Positions 28,201 through 41,900 of a DNA stretch of 64,000 nucleotides are shown one piece after another; the first letter of the stretch is position 1, and every line of letters starts with the position of its first letter. The notes beneath the pieces are model-generated. The model searched no databases. It saw nothing but the letters and a program-made list of their open reading frames with translations, and was not told the DNA's origin. The stretch comes from Lingula anatina (Eukaryota; Brachiopoda; Lingulata; Lingulida; Lingulidae), in assembly GCF_001039355.2 (NCBI RefSeq), contig NW_019774714.1, positions 267,093-331,092 of the forward strand. Direction: 5' to 3'. Position numbers and translations under genes: made by a program.

Positions 28201-29215
28201 AGGCAAAGTTTACAATTGCCTTTCGAGCCTTGCTTTTCAAGAGTGCCAACTTTTACCCCCATTAAAAATAGGTAAGAATTAATTGACTCCAGGCTTCCCG
28301 AGAGAAAAAATATGAGCATATCAGAAAATAGTTCCGCTTTAGCTTGTTTCTGTCTCTTTGAGGAATTATATAAATCACAGAGGCAGGATGAATGCCATTA
28401 ATTGTGAGGAAAGAAAATTTAAGAGTGTCTGCAGAATTGGCCTTGCCTCTGGCTGCGATGGCCACATGAGATGTAGGGGAAGTGAAGAAAGAAGTCTTAC
28501 TAGGTCTGAAAAACTGCTGTATAAAAATTCAGTTTAAACTTTAAAAGGTGACTTGGAAAGCCTGTAGGGCTATGTCGTTCAGGCTGCATTGTCACTATGA
28601 CATATTTATTAAGACTTAACTATATAGTGTATATCTCTTTTGCAGTTTATTGATATGGGGACCAGAGAGGCACAGGCAGATGTTTGCTTAACTACTGCTT
28701 CCAGTTAAGTTTAATTGTTCCTGGCACTAATTATCAACTGTTACACCGTAGCCTAATCAACCAGTCTCTGTTTCTTTTCAGTCCCCTGAGAGAGACACTG
28801 GAGCTGATAATAGGGGTCAGCTGATTACAGGTGATGTAATGGCTCCCCACCTGTGTGGACATGTACCTGGGCACTCTGGCCACTGGACGCTGCTTACGGG
28901 CCTACTGTTATAATTAAACTGCACCCAGGAATTTGCTACCTGTGCAACGGCTAATTGTTCTCCCCCTCCCCACTCACTAATTAAACTCTCCAAAACCCTT
29001 CTTTATCTGATTGCAGAGTGTCACTTCCACCTCTTTGAAGTCAGGAGATGGTCAGGAGATAATGGGCAGGTGACAGGGCTCGGGCAACACCCTTGTTTAG
29101 AGGGGAAGCCAAGCCCCAGTGACCAGGGAACCAATTAACCTGTATTGTAATGATTCTGCCTATTTCTTAGCACAGACTGAGAGTGTTATAACAAAAGGTC
29201 TTTTGGTCATTTCAG
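19227..29215. other. upstream flank or 5' intron of the ZFHX gene
   Basis: No coding gene can be supported; all ORFs are under about 90 codons and unlike known proteins. If the ZFHX gene has non-coding first exon(s), as its vertebrate relatives do, then this stretch is promoter plus 5' intron, or all intron with the promoter further left. I could not place a transcription start. Low-complexity items include an ACT/ACC trinucleotide tract at about 21,508-21,560, a G run at about 21,168, A runs near 21,238-21,270, and a C run at about 25,390-25,400. Confidence 0.5.
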
Positions 29216-29344
29216 ATGAGCTTCCTCCTTTCCGATTGGCTGGTGTGATGTTAATGATATAACCATGGGTACTGGTCAAGCCAGGAGAGGGTTATTGTGA
29301 CTGATGTCCAGTGTAGTGGTCAGTTGGGACCCTGTGAACACACC
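29216..29344 (+). promoter_or_regulatory. probable 5' UTR segment with four uORFs
   Basis: A splice-acceptor-like pyrimidine stretch ending in TTTCAG lies at 29,206-29,215, so the first coding exon probably begins at 29,216. Between it and the main ATG lie four short upstream ORFs: 29,216-29,248 (10 codons), 29,248-29,262 (4 codons, its ATG overlapping the previous stop as TGATG), 29,265-29,300 (11 codons, good Kozak context) and 29,304-29,354 (16 codons, out of frame and overlapping the main start). This arrangement would be expected to restrain translation. The exon boundary is inferred, not proven. Confidence 0.55.
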
Positions 29345-32300
29345 ATGGCTTTAGAGGCAGCGTCCCTGGACAAGATCAATGAGAATCTCTCCAAGCTGCA
29401 GTCGGTCAGCCAGGTGGACGCATTGACCAGTGACCACCACCACCACGCTGACCTGATTGCAGAGAATAATCAGGATGTGACCATTCCTGTTGTCAGTTCT
29501 GGTGGTGTGGTCACTCAGAGTGACCAGATGGACCAGACTGACCAGGGCAATGACCCAGTCCAGCCCAATGATAGTGTATACTCAGAGAACGGAGAACAGG
29601 CCACGGCTGACTCACAAACTGATATTACTACAACCAAAGACTCCTGGGACAGTGCTGGAAAAAGAACTGCGATAAAAAGTCCATCAAGGGAACCGAGTAT
29701 TGGAAATAGTTCAAATGGACAGAGCAATGATCCATCAAACCTGACAAGGCATTCTCCCAAGACTGGCATCGTTTCTCATTCCAATACACTATCAATGGAG
29801 GCGAGTACTACTGCTAGTACTCAACAGGGGGAGAGTATACAGACTTCAGGTAAAGAGACTAAGGGCCCCGTCTCCTCCTCCTCCTCTTCCTCCTCATCCT
29901 CCTCCCCCTCCCCATCTAAGTCTTCCTCTGCGGAGCCAGTGCAATGTGGGGAGTGTACCACGGACTTTGACACTTTGCAGAAATACATGGAGCACAGTTG
30001 TTCCCAGTCCAGCGTTCAGCAGGTGGGACAGGGTGCCGACAAAGATGGTGGAGATAGGGATGAGGAGAGTGAGTTGAGCGACGTGGAGAGCTTTGATGGG
30101 AAAATAGTGTACAACCCTGACGGCTCAGCTTACATTATTGAAGGAGATTCAGAAATCAGTGACGATGATTCGATTATGGAGGATGTTCCAAAACAAGAAG
30201 GGAGTATTGTGGACCATAGGGGTAAACCCTCCACATCACAAATGGCTGCATTTCCACAGATCGCAAATGCTGTGTATATTCACAGAAACCCTGCAGCATT
30301 CTACAGTGCTTATTATGCTATGATGCCAGAGTGTAAGCCTGAGGCCCCCGTCATGCACAGTTATAAAGTTTACGATGTGCGCACGGGGAGCAAGAAAGAG
30401 GATGAGGAGGAGGAAGAAGAAAAGGACAGTAAATCAAAATCTACACCGAAACTGCCGAACGTATCATACTCCATAGTCCCAACAAAACCCATTCTCATGT
30501 GTTTCATTTGTAAACTGTCATTTGGTTTCACTAAGTCCTTCACAGCCCATGCTACAGGAGAGCACGGTATGGTGCTCAATGACAGCGAGAAAGAAATTAT
30601 GTCACGGCCTAATTCCTCAGCAATCATTCAAGGCGTGGGTAAAGATAAACAACCCTTAATGTCGTTCCTGGAGCCCAACACTCCGCCACAAGGAGATGGA
30701 GACCAGGGAAGTGGTCCATATTTCCGCTTTAACTCTGGCTCAGTTCAGAGAAATTCAGGCACTGGTGAAGGCTTTGATCTTTCCACATCGAGTGAGCAGA
30801 ATGCTAAATCTTCCAAGTCCAAGGCCCTGCCATCCAATGGCAAGGTTGATGAAGGTGCTGTCACAAACACCGCTAAAACAACGGGATCAAATTCCGTCTT
30901 TTCTGCTCAAGATGAGGTTCAGGGTGGTGCTAACATTGACAAAGGTGTTAAAACGAATCCAGAGTCTTCGCACCAGGCATCACAAAGGGATGGTCCCTCT
31001 AACCCCAAACTTTCTACAGCCTCAGAAACTGACCCTTTACTGGTCAGCCCCGAGACGGCCAACAGACTGAACAACAATCACGACAAGAAATTCAATCTCC
31101 ATCTTGCACCAGACCTGGGGAAGAATGCGCTGGGGGTTCCTTCAGATACCAGCGCCACCACACCAAACTCTCCCAGTATCAGCATGGCAGATATCATGCA
31201 GAAAATGCAAGCTTCGCAATCCCAAATGAACCAGATGTTGTTTAACGCCAGTGGGGTGGTGGGAGAGCTGAAATGTGAGGAACACCCCATGGGAAAGCAG
31301 CAGGGGGTGGAGTGCCCCAAGTGTGACATGATTCTGGGCTCCTCGCGCTCCCTGGGAGGTCACATGACAATGATGCACTCCCGTAACTCCTGCAAGACCC
31401 TGAAATGCCCCAAGTGTAATTGGCACTATAAATACCAGGAGACATTGGAGATACACATGAAGGAAAAACACCCAGAGAATGACACACAGTGCATTTACTG
31501 TATTACCAGTCAGCCCCATCCGCGTCTTGCCCGTGGGGAGTCCTACACCTGCGGGTACAAGCCGTATCGATGTGACGTATGCAACTACTCAACCACGACG
31601 AAAGGTAACCTCAGTATTCACATGCAGTCAGATAAGCACATAAATAACATGCAGGAATTGCAGAACCAGCAACAGATGAACAATCAGCAGGGTTCCACTA
31701 ATAATGCTGCCCCTATAGAAGTCCCCCTGTCCCCACAGACCCCACAGACCCCACCCGTGTCGGCTACGCCCACTGAGAACAACAACACGTTATCATCAGT
31801 GGCTGCTGCTGCAGCTGCTGCAAAGAAGGTCAAACCGAAAGCTTCATGGAGGTGCGACGTGTGCAATTATGAGACCAATGTGGCACGCAACCTGCGCATT
31901 CACATGACTAGCGAGAAGCATACGCATAACATGATGGTGCTACAGCAGAACGTGAAGCACATGCAGCGCGACATGCAGCTCCAAATGCAGCAGATGGCCA
32001 TGCTACAGCAGGATCTGGGCATGATGGCGCTGCCTTCTCCGCTGACACCAGGGGGCATCCCAGGCTTCCCATTTGACCAGGCTGCCATGTTCATGTCTCA
32101 GCACATGCCGCCACCTGCCATTGACTCCCCGGTCGATTTATCCAAGGAGCCAGGCAGTGGGAGTCAGGCAGAGAGCAGCAGTCAAGAAGAGAACCCAGCA
32201 GTGATGGAACCCAGCAAGGTTTACCACTGCTGTATATGCGCCGTGTACTGCACAGACTCCATAGGCTCCCTGCATCAACATATACAGACAGATCGCACAA

Positions 32301-32852
32301 AGCAGGGTGAAGGAGACAACATCACAGTGGCAGCTGGCAGCTACCTGTGTAACCTGTGTCAGTATAAAACCAACCTCAAGGCCAATTTTCAGCTTCACTG
32401 TAAAACTGACAAACACTTACAACGACTTCAGCTGGTCAACCACATAAAGCTGGGCGGACCGGCCAACGAATGGAGACTCAAGTACATGAACGCCAGCAAC
32501 CCTGTGCAAGTGCGCTGCAACGCGTGTGATTATTACACCAACAGTATTCACAAACTCCAGGTGCACTCCACCAATCGCGCACACGACATCAAGAGTCGTA
32601 TCTTCCACCACCTACAGCAATGCGAGGGCGAGCTGAAGGGGAACCAGAAGTATTACCACTGCATGTTGTGCAATGTCTCGACGAAAACTAAACTCAGCAT
32701 GATTCAGCACGTGGCGTCCATGGCGCATGCTCGCAGCGAGGGTGAGCAGCATAGTCAGGGTCAGGAAATGCCGCAGGAAGGGGACGTCACTTTGGAGGCG
32801 CTCACTGTCAGAGAGGGCAAAGGTGACTGTGAAAGTGATACATATGAGGAAG
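29345..32852 (+). CDS. ZFHX3: ZFHX coding exon 1: N-terminal region with ten fingers
   Basis: Encodes residues 1-1169. After a Ser/Thr/Asp-rich start come a poly-Ser run (29,869-29,932), a C2HC-like finger (about 29,938), an acidic block with a GKIVYNPDGSAYIIEG motif (about 30,097-30,145) and a C2H2 finger (about 30,493). A Glu/Asp/Lys tract lies at about 30,397-30,430. Fingers 3-6 lie at about 31,305, 31,401, 31,567 and 31,849; a run of eight Ala (31,803-31,826) precedes the sixth. The seventh (about 32,221) lacks a clear second His. Fingers 8-10 lie at about 32,341, 32,510 and 32,650. A PVDLS motif is at 32,129. The segment ends at AAG|GTGAGT, phase 1. The open frame extends upstream to 29,258 with no ATG, so 29,345 is the chosen start. 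Reading through the donor stops at once (TGA at 32,858). Confidence 0.95.
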
Positions 32853-32891
32853 GTGAGTGAGAAACCATTTGGTTGTCTTTTATTTTTTTTT

Positions 32892-32922
<31 letters not shown>

Positions 32923-35900
32923 TCAGGGATAGAGGATACAATGGAGGATGGGTGATTAAATAATAATAATGAATATGTCAAATGTGAAACCCCAATTAAA
33001 TGATTGCAATGTCTTATAATGTTTTGCCAAATATCTAAATTTCTCTGAACGATGAAGAAAGGTTGGTGAGGCAGGGCAATAAAGTTGGACTATGTGGATG
33101 ATGAAAAATTGGTTTGATAGGTAATATAGTTCTCTGAAAATCTAATTTATTGTTTGATTTCTACAATGCGTTTTTGTTTGGCTCAGAGAAAAGCTTTTAC
33201 TTAAAATTGAATCTTCTTTAAGAATTCTAGTAAAGAATTTAAAAACAAAAAAAATGACTTTAAATAAGTAACTTTTATCTTGTTATTTACTGAATTGACA
33301 GAAATACTTAAATTATGTCAAAGTTGAATGAATAAAGAATGCATTCCATGGAAATCAAATAAAATTGCCAGTTTTTATCATTGAAACATTGAGATGAAAG
33401 ATATCAATGAATGATCTGCGAATGAAAGGGCCCTAATGATATGCTATGAGAAACGAGTAGAGATTTGTTTTAAGAGATTTCTAAAAAAATTCTCATAAGT
33501 AATTCAATAGTTTCTAAGAAAAAGATGTACTCAGAAAGTCATTTGTTCATGAAGAGGTCACTGTTCTGTTCCTGCACATCTTGTTTCACATTAAGTATAA
33601 TTTTTGTACTTTCATTGTCTAGAAATAAGTCTGTCAACCCAGGTCATGAAATAATTGACATATTTGTTTGCTGGGAGAGGGATAAACAATTACTTGAGAA
33701 TATAGAGCAATTGTATTTGTCTAATTTTTATAATTAGCCTTTAAAAACACAAAAAGTTAATTTTTACCTTAGAGACTTTTCCTGCATATGGCGGCTGATG
33801 AAAGCAGATGGTAATGCAATGTTAGTATTTTGCGTGATGTGCAGAAGAAACAAAGATCAAGATGAGACACAGCAGTGGAAAAATTGCTGTAATTAGTATC
33901 ATTTTTCTCCACCAATGACAACAAAGGCTGTGATGTCTATGGCTTTGACATATTGAAGAGATGGCTCAAACAAGATTGGGGTCTCATATATAACGATGGT
34001 GATGAATTCATTTATTTGGAAGAGAAATAATTGTGTATTTAAAGTGTTCCCTTCATGGAATTTCAAGATCGCAACTAGGTTCATAGATAATAATAATAGA
34101 TTTGATCCCAGTTTGAAAAGCTGGTAGCCATTATAACATTAGCTATTTCATTAGCTGAGCTTTTCTGCTCATCAAAAAGTAATTATTCAGCTGGCTGAGG
34201 CATAAGGTCTGCCACAGTGCATGTTCGCAAACCACCATGATGATTTGACACAACCTGCCAGTTCTGTGTCATTACAATGAGGGAGAACACCACAATGTCT
34301 TAGAACAATCAGTTATCTCTTATGAAACCAGTACAGTGATCCGTGGCACTTACGGGTTTCAGCTTTTCTTTTTATTGCAATTTTTTATGAAAATATTTTC
34401 CATAAAATGACGTCATAGCTATTGTTTCTATTTCACAAATTGAGTGGAGAAAATTAGCTTGCTCTCTCCCTCGTTAATGTCGTAATTTGCCCACTGTGAT
34501 CTGTCATATTAGGAAAGCAAGGCGACCCCTCTACAAGAACCAGTAAAATACTGTCAGCACTGTGGTTTTGTTTCTCAGTCTCTGCTCAGAAGTAGATGAT
34601 AGCTTGCATAAATTAGACCAGTGGAGGAGAGATTAGTTCCATAATGAAGAGAAAGCTTTCTGTCTGGGCTGAGTTGTGCCAGCTGAAAACCAGTAGTGAG
34701 GTCAAACAGGCCCTTGATTGCTGTATGTAAAACAGAAAACAGCTTCCAGAGTCTTGATTGACAATCACAAGACGCAGTAATTAACTGGCTGTTGCTGACA
34801 GCGGTGGCAGGGACTCATTTAGTAAAAGCCTGAGCGAGCTCTCAAGCAAAGGGCATTAATTACCTAGAATGAGCAGCGATGGAGTCTGACCATGTGGCCA
34901 ACTGAACTGGTGAACCTGGCTCATTTGTGAACTAGGTCAATCTCTCTAGAACACAGAGCCACTAATAACCATACTCATTCTTTATGAAACTGCTTGCTGC
35001 CAGCCAAAGGAGAGAGAGATGTAAATGAGAGGATATGAAAGACCTCACAGTGGAGTCGAGGAGAGTGTGCTATTTCATGTGGTGGGTAAAAAAGGGGACA
35101 ATGGTAGTCTTGCGTGTCTGCTGCCCTTCTGTACGTAATGAGGCCCCTCAGTTTACTGAGGCGGGGAGAGAATTAAGAAGGATATGGCTGTTGGTTAAAA
35201 TATCAAGTCATAGGCCGTGTTATCTTTTGTGCACAGGAGAGGGGGGAATGGGATAATTGAGAACTGGTGCAGTCTGGAACACTGACTGCTGGAGACATAA
35301 TTTGAGAGAGCTCAGCGAAAAGGTCACCTCTATATTCCAGTGATTTGCTGATTATCAGAAGCAGTGCAATCTTGTTAAGCATGCTCACGGCTGTGGATCT
35401 TGGTAACTTTGCCGTGTGGCTGTTTTTGCCATTAAAAACAAGTTGGTTATTAGGATAAAATTGGCCCCAGCTCTGCGATCAATACCAGTGATTCATAACT
35501 AGAAAACTTTGCAGCTTGTCGATTTTGGCATCAAAATTGCTCTGTAGCCGGGCCCCTGAGGGACTCCTGTTTTATCGTATTATCATACGACGAGAACAGC
35601 CTCTCTCCGTAACCTCCCACACATTACACTCTGAGGCCCTTCTTGTTGCCAAAATTTAAATCTGCCCAGTCTGTAGGGTCATTCATAGTATTCCTACTAC
35701 TATAGAGTATGTACTGGGTACTATGGCTAGTACTCTAGCCTAGAAGTAACAGTAGAGGACAAGGCTCTGTAGAAACTCCTTTTAGCAATTATCTCCAAAT
35801 CTGAGTAAAAGAATTTAGGACATGGTAATGAGCTATTTTCTTCACAGTGTGTGAAAGAGAATGAAATGTGGCATTTCTCAAATGATATAGATTATATTTG

Positions 35901-38900
35901 AGTTGATTTATCTTTTTGCTTCAAGCTAATAAATCAGACGAGGGTGATTGAACTGTTATTATATGGTGCAGCATCAGACCATAACACCCAATATCTTGGG
36001 TCTTGAAAACTTCTAACTGGTCTTGAAAACTTCTAACTAGCATCACTTTTGCTGTAGTAGTATGGTCAGTCTACTCAAGTAACTTGGGACTTGTCAGTGT
36101 ATAAAACAAAATACACCATACAACAAGTGTTCTAGTATAGGGTTAGGCTACAGTGTAAACACCATCCAGACCTGTTGCTGCTGGCAGCTGTTCTACCATC
36201 AGCCACAGTCTTGTCATATCTCTGGGTGCCCCCCTGGTCTGGAATCCAACTGTAAACCCAGTGTTATATGGTCAAACCAGTGGTCTGGCCGGGTTAAACT
36301 GACCACGCTGACCCCTGCCTGTCTGACAACCAGACACTGACCTCCAGACTGTGGTTCCTTGTTATATGGAGGTGACCATCTCCCCAGGATACTGACCATG
36401 TATGAGAAGCTATACAAATTGGAATAGCCAAAACATTTGCATAATATTTGCTTCAGCATTTGCTTCAGCTTTTACAGACACTCTGTTGTGGTCAGTGTAG
36501 ACATTTTTGCTCACCTTGACCTCTTGATAGCCCAGTTTCAAGACATTGACCACATATTCGGTCATCAAATTTCTTAGAATAATAGCGAGTTTTTTTAGTA
36601 CTAAATGCAAGATCATTTACATTGATTGGCGCTGTATGTTATAGTATTTCTAAATATGTATTTCATATATGATTGAATATGAATAACATTACTGTAGGCA
36701 GTACGACTTTGAGTAAAATTAACACCAAATTAGGAAAGTTTAGAATGATATTAAATTTATAAAACCATCTAAAATTTGAGTATTTATTGTTTTTTTTTTA
36801 GATTAAATGCATTCTTCAGCCATTTATATCAAGCAATATTCCACATCAGTTTTTGATAAAAATTAAATGACACTGACAATGAAGCAAAATTGCTCAATTT
36901 ACAGAAGTGAAATCTATGGAATTAGAGTGAATTGCAGGAATAGAAATAGATCAACACTAATCATTATCCTTAACACCAAACCTACAGATCACCTCCATGT
37001 TACATGATCATTAGGAACATTACACCAGTTTTTCTTCTACTCGGCTTCTGGCATAATCTTTAAGGGTGGAAAAAAATCAATGCTCTTTGCTATATCAGTG
37101 GCCTAACAGCGAGTGTGGATGAAGGGTGTTTATGTGCATGACACATGGAGGGCAGACCAGAGATTGTATGCTGAACAATTATTGAAGGAATGTTAATGAC
37201 ATGCAAGCCAAGTGTTGGCGGGAAGTCAGCGGAGATATTTTCTTTGCCAGAATGTGAGACATTTTCCTTGTTGATCTTAATGGGATGCTGGTGGGAGACC
37301 TTTTGTTTCTAATTATTAATCTCTGAAGGAGTTGACTTAAAGCAGAAGCACTGTGTATAGATTGTTGATTGATATTGAACCGCATCTGAGTTGTGAATAT
37401 TAATGCAAATTATTGTCATTCTCCAGTTTTTTTTCTACTTTCACAGAAGCATCTTTTATTCATGACTTGATACTGCATGATATGAACTGGTATTTAATTT
37501 GAACTCAGTTTTATGATTAATTCAGGTCTTTTTTCCAAGATCATCAAAAATGGTAAACCTCATATAACTGGTCATTAAAATGACTTTCCTAATAATAAAA
37601 TTTCTTAGCAAAGATTAGGGACAATGTGTTGCTAAATTTACAGAATTGTCAGGATTTATAAGTAGAACTATTTGATCCCCCTGTTTCCCCACAGCATGGC
37701 ACATTAAAGTTCCTTTGAACAAAAGGCTAGGAAAGGTAAAAGGCCTGTGAACAAAAGGATCTGGCCATTACATTTCCACTAGGCAATCTTCATGAACAAT
37801 GAAAATTTAACCCATTATATCTGCCAATTGGTATCTTCCCTTTGTGCTTTTTCCTATTGCATCACTCTACATGACAGGGCGGATGGCACTACAGCTATGG
37901 CAGCTAAGGTTACCTGGCCGATACCTGTACCTTTACCTCTGTAATACTCTTACATCTGGGCTTTCTTTTCCACTGAGCATGTTAATTATGATTTACCTTG
38001 AAGTGGAAGCTTTATAACAGGGACATTTAGTTATCCATTCCCCCTGTTTGAACCTTGGGTGCCACCTAGAGAGGTATTCAGCTGAAAAACCTAATGAGAC
38101 AGACAGAGTGTGGGAATATTATGGTGCTGTGGTAATTTGCAATCAGCTTTCGTTGAATGGATGAACAGAGAGAGGAGAGGGAAGACCTGAATGGAAAAGA
38201 TCATTTTTTGCCATTCCTGTTTTCTTTCTTGAAAAGTCATTATTATCTGCCCTCATCATTTAACATTTTTACCAATTATAATAAACACATTAAAATTAAC
38301 TTATTTGCAAATGGTAGTTTTAGAAATTAAGTATAGAGAATTGGCCAATTCTACCTATTTAAAAATCAGTGGTCCCTATTTCACTCTTGGTATCTAATTT
38401 GAGATTAAGGGCAAATATCGACATATCAGATATATTACCAGGAAAAACAGAGGACATGACCTGGTAGCAGTACAGTGGCAGAGGAAGTCGTTCTTAGTCT
38501 TAGTGGACAGTAGTAGTAGCACCAAAGAACAGAGGCCCCAAAATAGAAAAATAACATCTGTAAATGATTGCCATTCTACCTTGTTCTTGTTTCATCGAGA
38601 ATTTAAAGTTGAACACTGGTCTTAGATGAAGCTGCTAAATAATTTAAGAAGATGATACAAGAGCTTATTACCACATTGAAACTGTCATTAGTAGGCCAAT
38701 TCAACTTCAGGGGACTCTTGTTGAATGCAGTCAGATTGAGTAAAATACAGAAAAGTTGGTGATCATACGAGTGTATTGGAATCAAGAAGAGGAATGTTAA
38801 TCTGATTACATTCAACAAGAGTCCCCATGGAGTTTGGTTGATCTACATAGATTGATAAGTTTCATTGGAAAAGAGACCCAAGTTGTTCTTTTCAAGACCC

Positions 38901-41900
38901 TTCAGCCATTTCTTGGGTCTTAATCTGAGAATTGAGGCTTAAAAGACAAGGTATTGATATTGTCTTGTCACTGATGCTTAACTCATTGTGGTGGCTTTGG
39001 CATTTTTAGACATGTCAGTTAAATTTATTGTGGGCCGATTGTAAATAAAGTGGCCTTGGGCTACTATTACCAAGTCCATTTTACATTATCAGCTATCGAG
39101 GTTTAGCAGGCTTTAAACTGAGCCCAAAAAACTTCAGAAGATTTGTTTGTGGAATGGGGCCCTAGAAAGGGTCAGTTTGGTTTTGGTGCCAGTAGCCAGG
39201 ACAGTAGGCTGTCCAATGAATGAATGACTTCACATTAGTTCAGGCATGACTCTTTCCCCCACAGAGACTTGGCATTCTTTCACTGGGGCTCATTTGCATC
39301 TGGAGGTTGGAAGTGTCAGGGAAAATTATGCCACTGACCTTTAATAGTAATTAGAACGCCAGACAAATGGGCTGCAGAACATCTCAGCAAGGTGTTCCTA
39401 TAATAGCTGTGACCCAGCCAAATGAGAATAGATTACCAGTTGTCTTTTTATGCATCAGGAAGACATTTTATTCATCAAATTTAAAGAGAACTGCATTAAT
39501 CCAATTCTCCCGTCCAATTTTGTGTGTTTATGTTCATGATGGAAGGAATTAAGTTCTGTATTGACTGCGGCAGCTCATTTCCATAAAGACATTAAAGATA
39601 AGTCTCATTTATTGGCGTGAATTTCCATGAAAAGTTGTAATTAAGGAATGAGAGTGATGTTGACCATGGGTCAGTGTCTGGTCACTCAGTTGGCTGGAGC
39701 TAAGATGGACATTCCAAAATATTGCTCCACACAGGTGCTTGCTATTAATTAGAAAAGTTTCTGCTGTCAGAGAGAGAGACTGAGTCATATAATCTGTGTA
39801 GACTGACGTGAACCTGGGTACAGACATCAATGAACCCAAACAGGTGTAAAAAAATCTACTTAAAAGATATGGAGAAAAACTGATCAAATTTCAACAGAGC
39901 CATGTCATTTTATAATTAACTTAAATCCCGTTAATGGCACTGGGGTGCAACAATGTATAGGTGATTAATGGAGGCAAGCTTCTCAGATGGAAGGAAAGGG
40001 GGAAATTAGATAAATGATCCAGTGTGGGAAATGAGTCTGAAGTTGAAAAGTGATTAAAGTAAAATCACATGGTGCTGGCTGGGCTCGGACAGACGGGGCC
40101 TAAAAAGAAGGCCTAGTGTTAATTAATAGCTGGAGGTGGACTGCGTGAGAATGCGGTCTGACCGAGCACCCAGCGAAGTGGCCGTCCATCCTTCATCAAG
40201 AAAAATGGCCGCACCAGCTTGTGGTTATTACAGACCAGGCGTCGATTATTTTATGTTGCTTTTGATGTTGCGAAATTTTGTTAATTTATCACCATGGTTA
40301 CCAATGCACCGCAGCTGGTCTTCTGTTTACCAGCCTGATGTCAATTGCTTATACCTTGTCAGTTTTTTGCGTAGGATAATTAGAGTTAAAAACACTTTCC
40401 CAGCGTATTAGATAAGGAGGCAAAAATCAGCTTATTCTGGTTAAAGAGACTTGAGGGCAAGGTTGTAAAAAAAACCTGCTTGCGCAAGAGAGGGATTATG
40501 ACTGAGAATTAACTTTTGCAGCATGTTTGTTGTAAGAGATTATTTTGTTACAATTTGGATGAAATCACTAGCAGGTTGATGTTGTTTGGACAGTGGTGGT
40601 TTAGGAGAGTGGACAAGCAAGTAGCTCAGTGGGGAATTGAGGAACTAGCCAGCTACTTTGGTCATTCTAAGTGGCAAATCCATAGCACTGTAATCAGTTA
40701 CAGAAAGCTTGTACATAGCTTTCCTATGGTTTATTAGTGCTTTGGATTTTTTCCAAAAAGAAAAAAAAAAGAAGTAAATTTAATTTTGCTGATTTCTGAA
40801 TGATGTTACTATATTAACTAACTACATCATTAATGAAGTTGCTTAGTGGAAAATGCAGGCAATTTCTGATATTTGCAGTAGCTGACCAAACGATGATCTG
40901 GCCAAGGCCACATAATACCACTATGCATCATTTTTGTAATAAGAAAGAAAAAATGTGTGCCCCCACTTACATTCATGGCACTTAATTCAGATAATAGCTG
41001 TAAACGGCGTGTATTTCTTTCCTAGAATGCTAATAGAAAATAACGTGTCAGTTGAAGCTTTCAAGGAACGTTACAAAAATACACAGTCCAGGGACATTCC
41101 TACAAGAGGGGGATGGCTTCAGAAATGCACTGTCTGGGCGCATGGACATATTTGTGAACAGTTACTTATGTTGTTGTGTATGGGGAGAAGGGCTACTGCA
41201 CGTCATGTAATTTGAAGAAATCAGAACTAATTTATTGGACACGGAAAACTGTAATTAGTGTGATTTCTTCATTAGAGGCTAAGAATAGGCAGAAATCTGA
41301 ATAATTGAAGTACTAATGAAAAAAAGAACATAGTTGCTTATTAACCCCCTGGGAAAAAAGAGTGTTCAAGGGAGCTGAGAGGGTGCGCTGGTCAGGGAGA
41401 TTTCTTCATTTTCTTTCTTACAAAAGATGGCGAAGAATCACATTCAAGTTTCATTTTGAATGAATGGAGACATTTGTCAAGATTTATCAAGTGAATCAAT
41501 ACATCGTTATAACCTGTAAGTCATTTACCCTGCCCTATCCAGTCTCTTGGTGGTGGACCTGGCAGAGAAGCCATAGGTATCCCAGAATCCTTAAGGAGCG
41601 TTGGTACTGCATGAAAGTCCTTGAAAAAGCAATTGCATCATTTCACCAGGTACAAAAGAATGGGAAAAACAGAAAAAAAGCAATACTTCAGTATAATACT
41701 CACAGTTTTCTAAAGCACCTACATTTCAGAATGTTAACAAACCTGCACACAGGTGAAAATAAATATGTATATTGTTGCATGGCTGACTACATGAGGGGTA
41801 GGATGACAATGCCTGTGTCGCAGAAAAAGTCATGGTATTTAGTACTGTATATATTCATTGTTGTCTGCTAAAATGCCCAAGTTAAATTCAGCAATTTCAT

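Noticed and set aside
29297-29344. GTG at 29,297 as start of the ZFHX protein
   Set aside because: Non-ATG start in poor context. The in-frame ATG at 29,345 has a CACCATGG context and the upstream frame is closed by TGA at 29,255.
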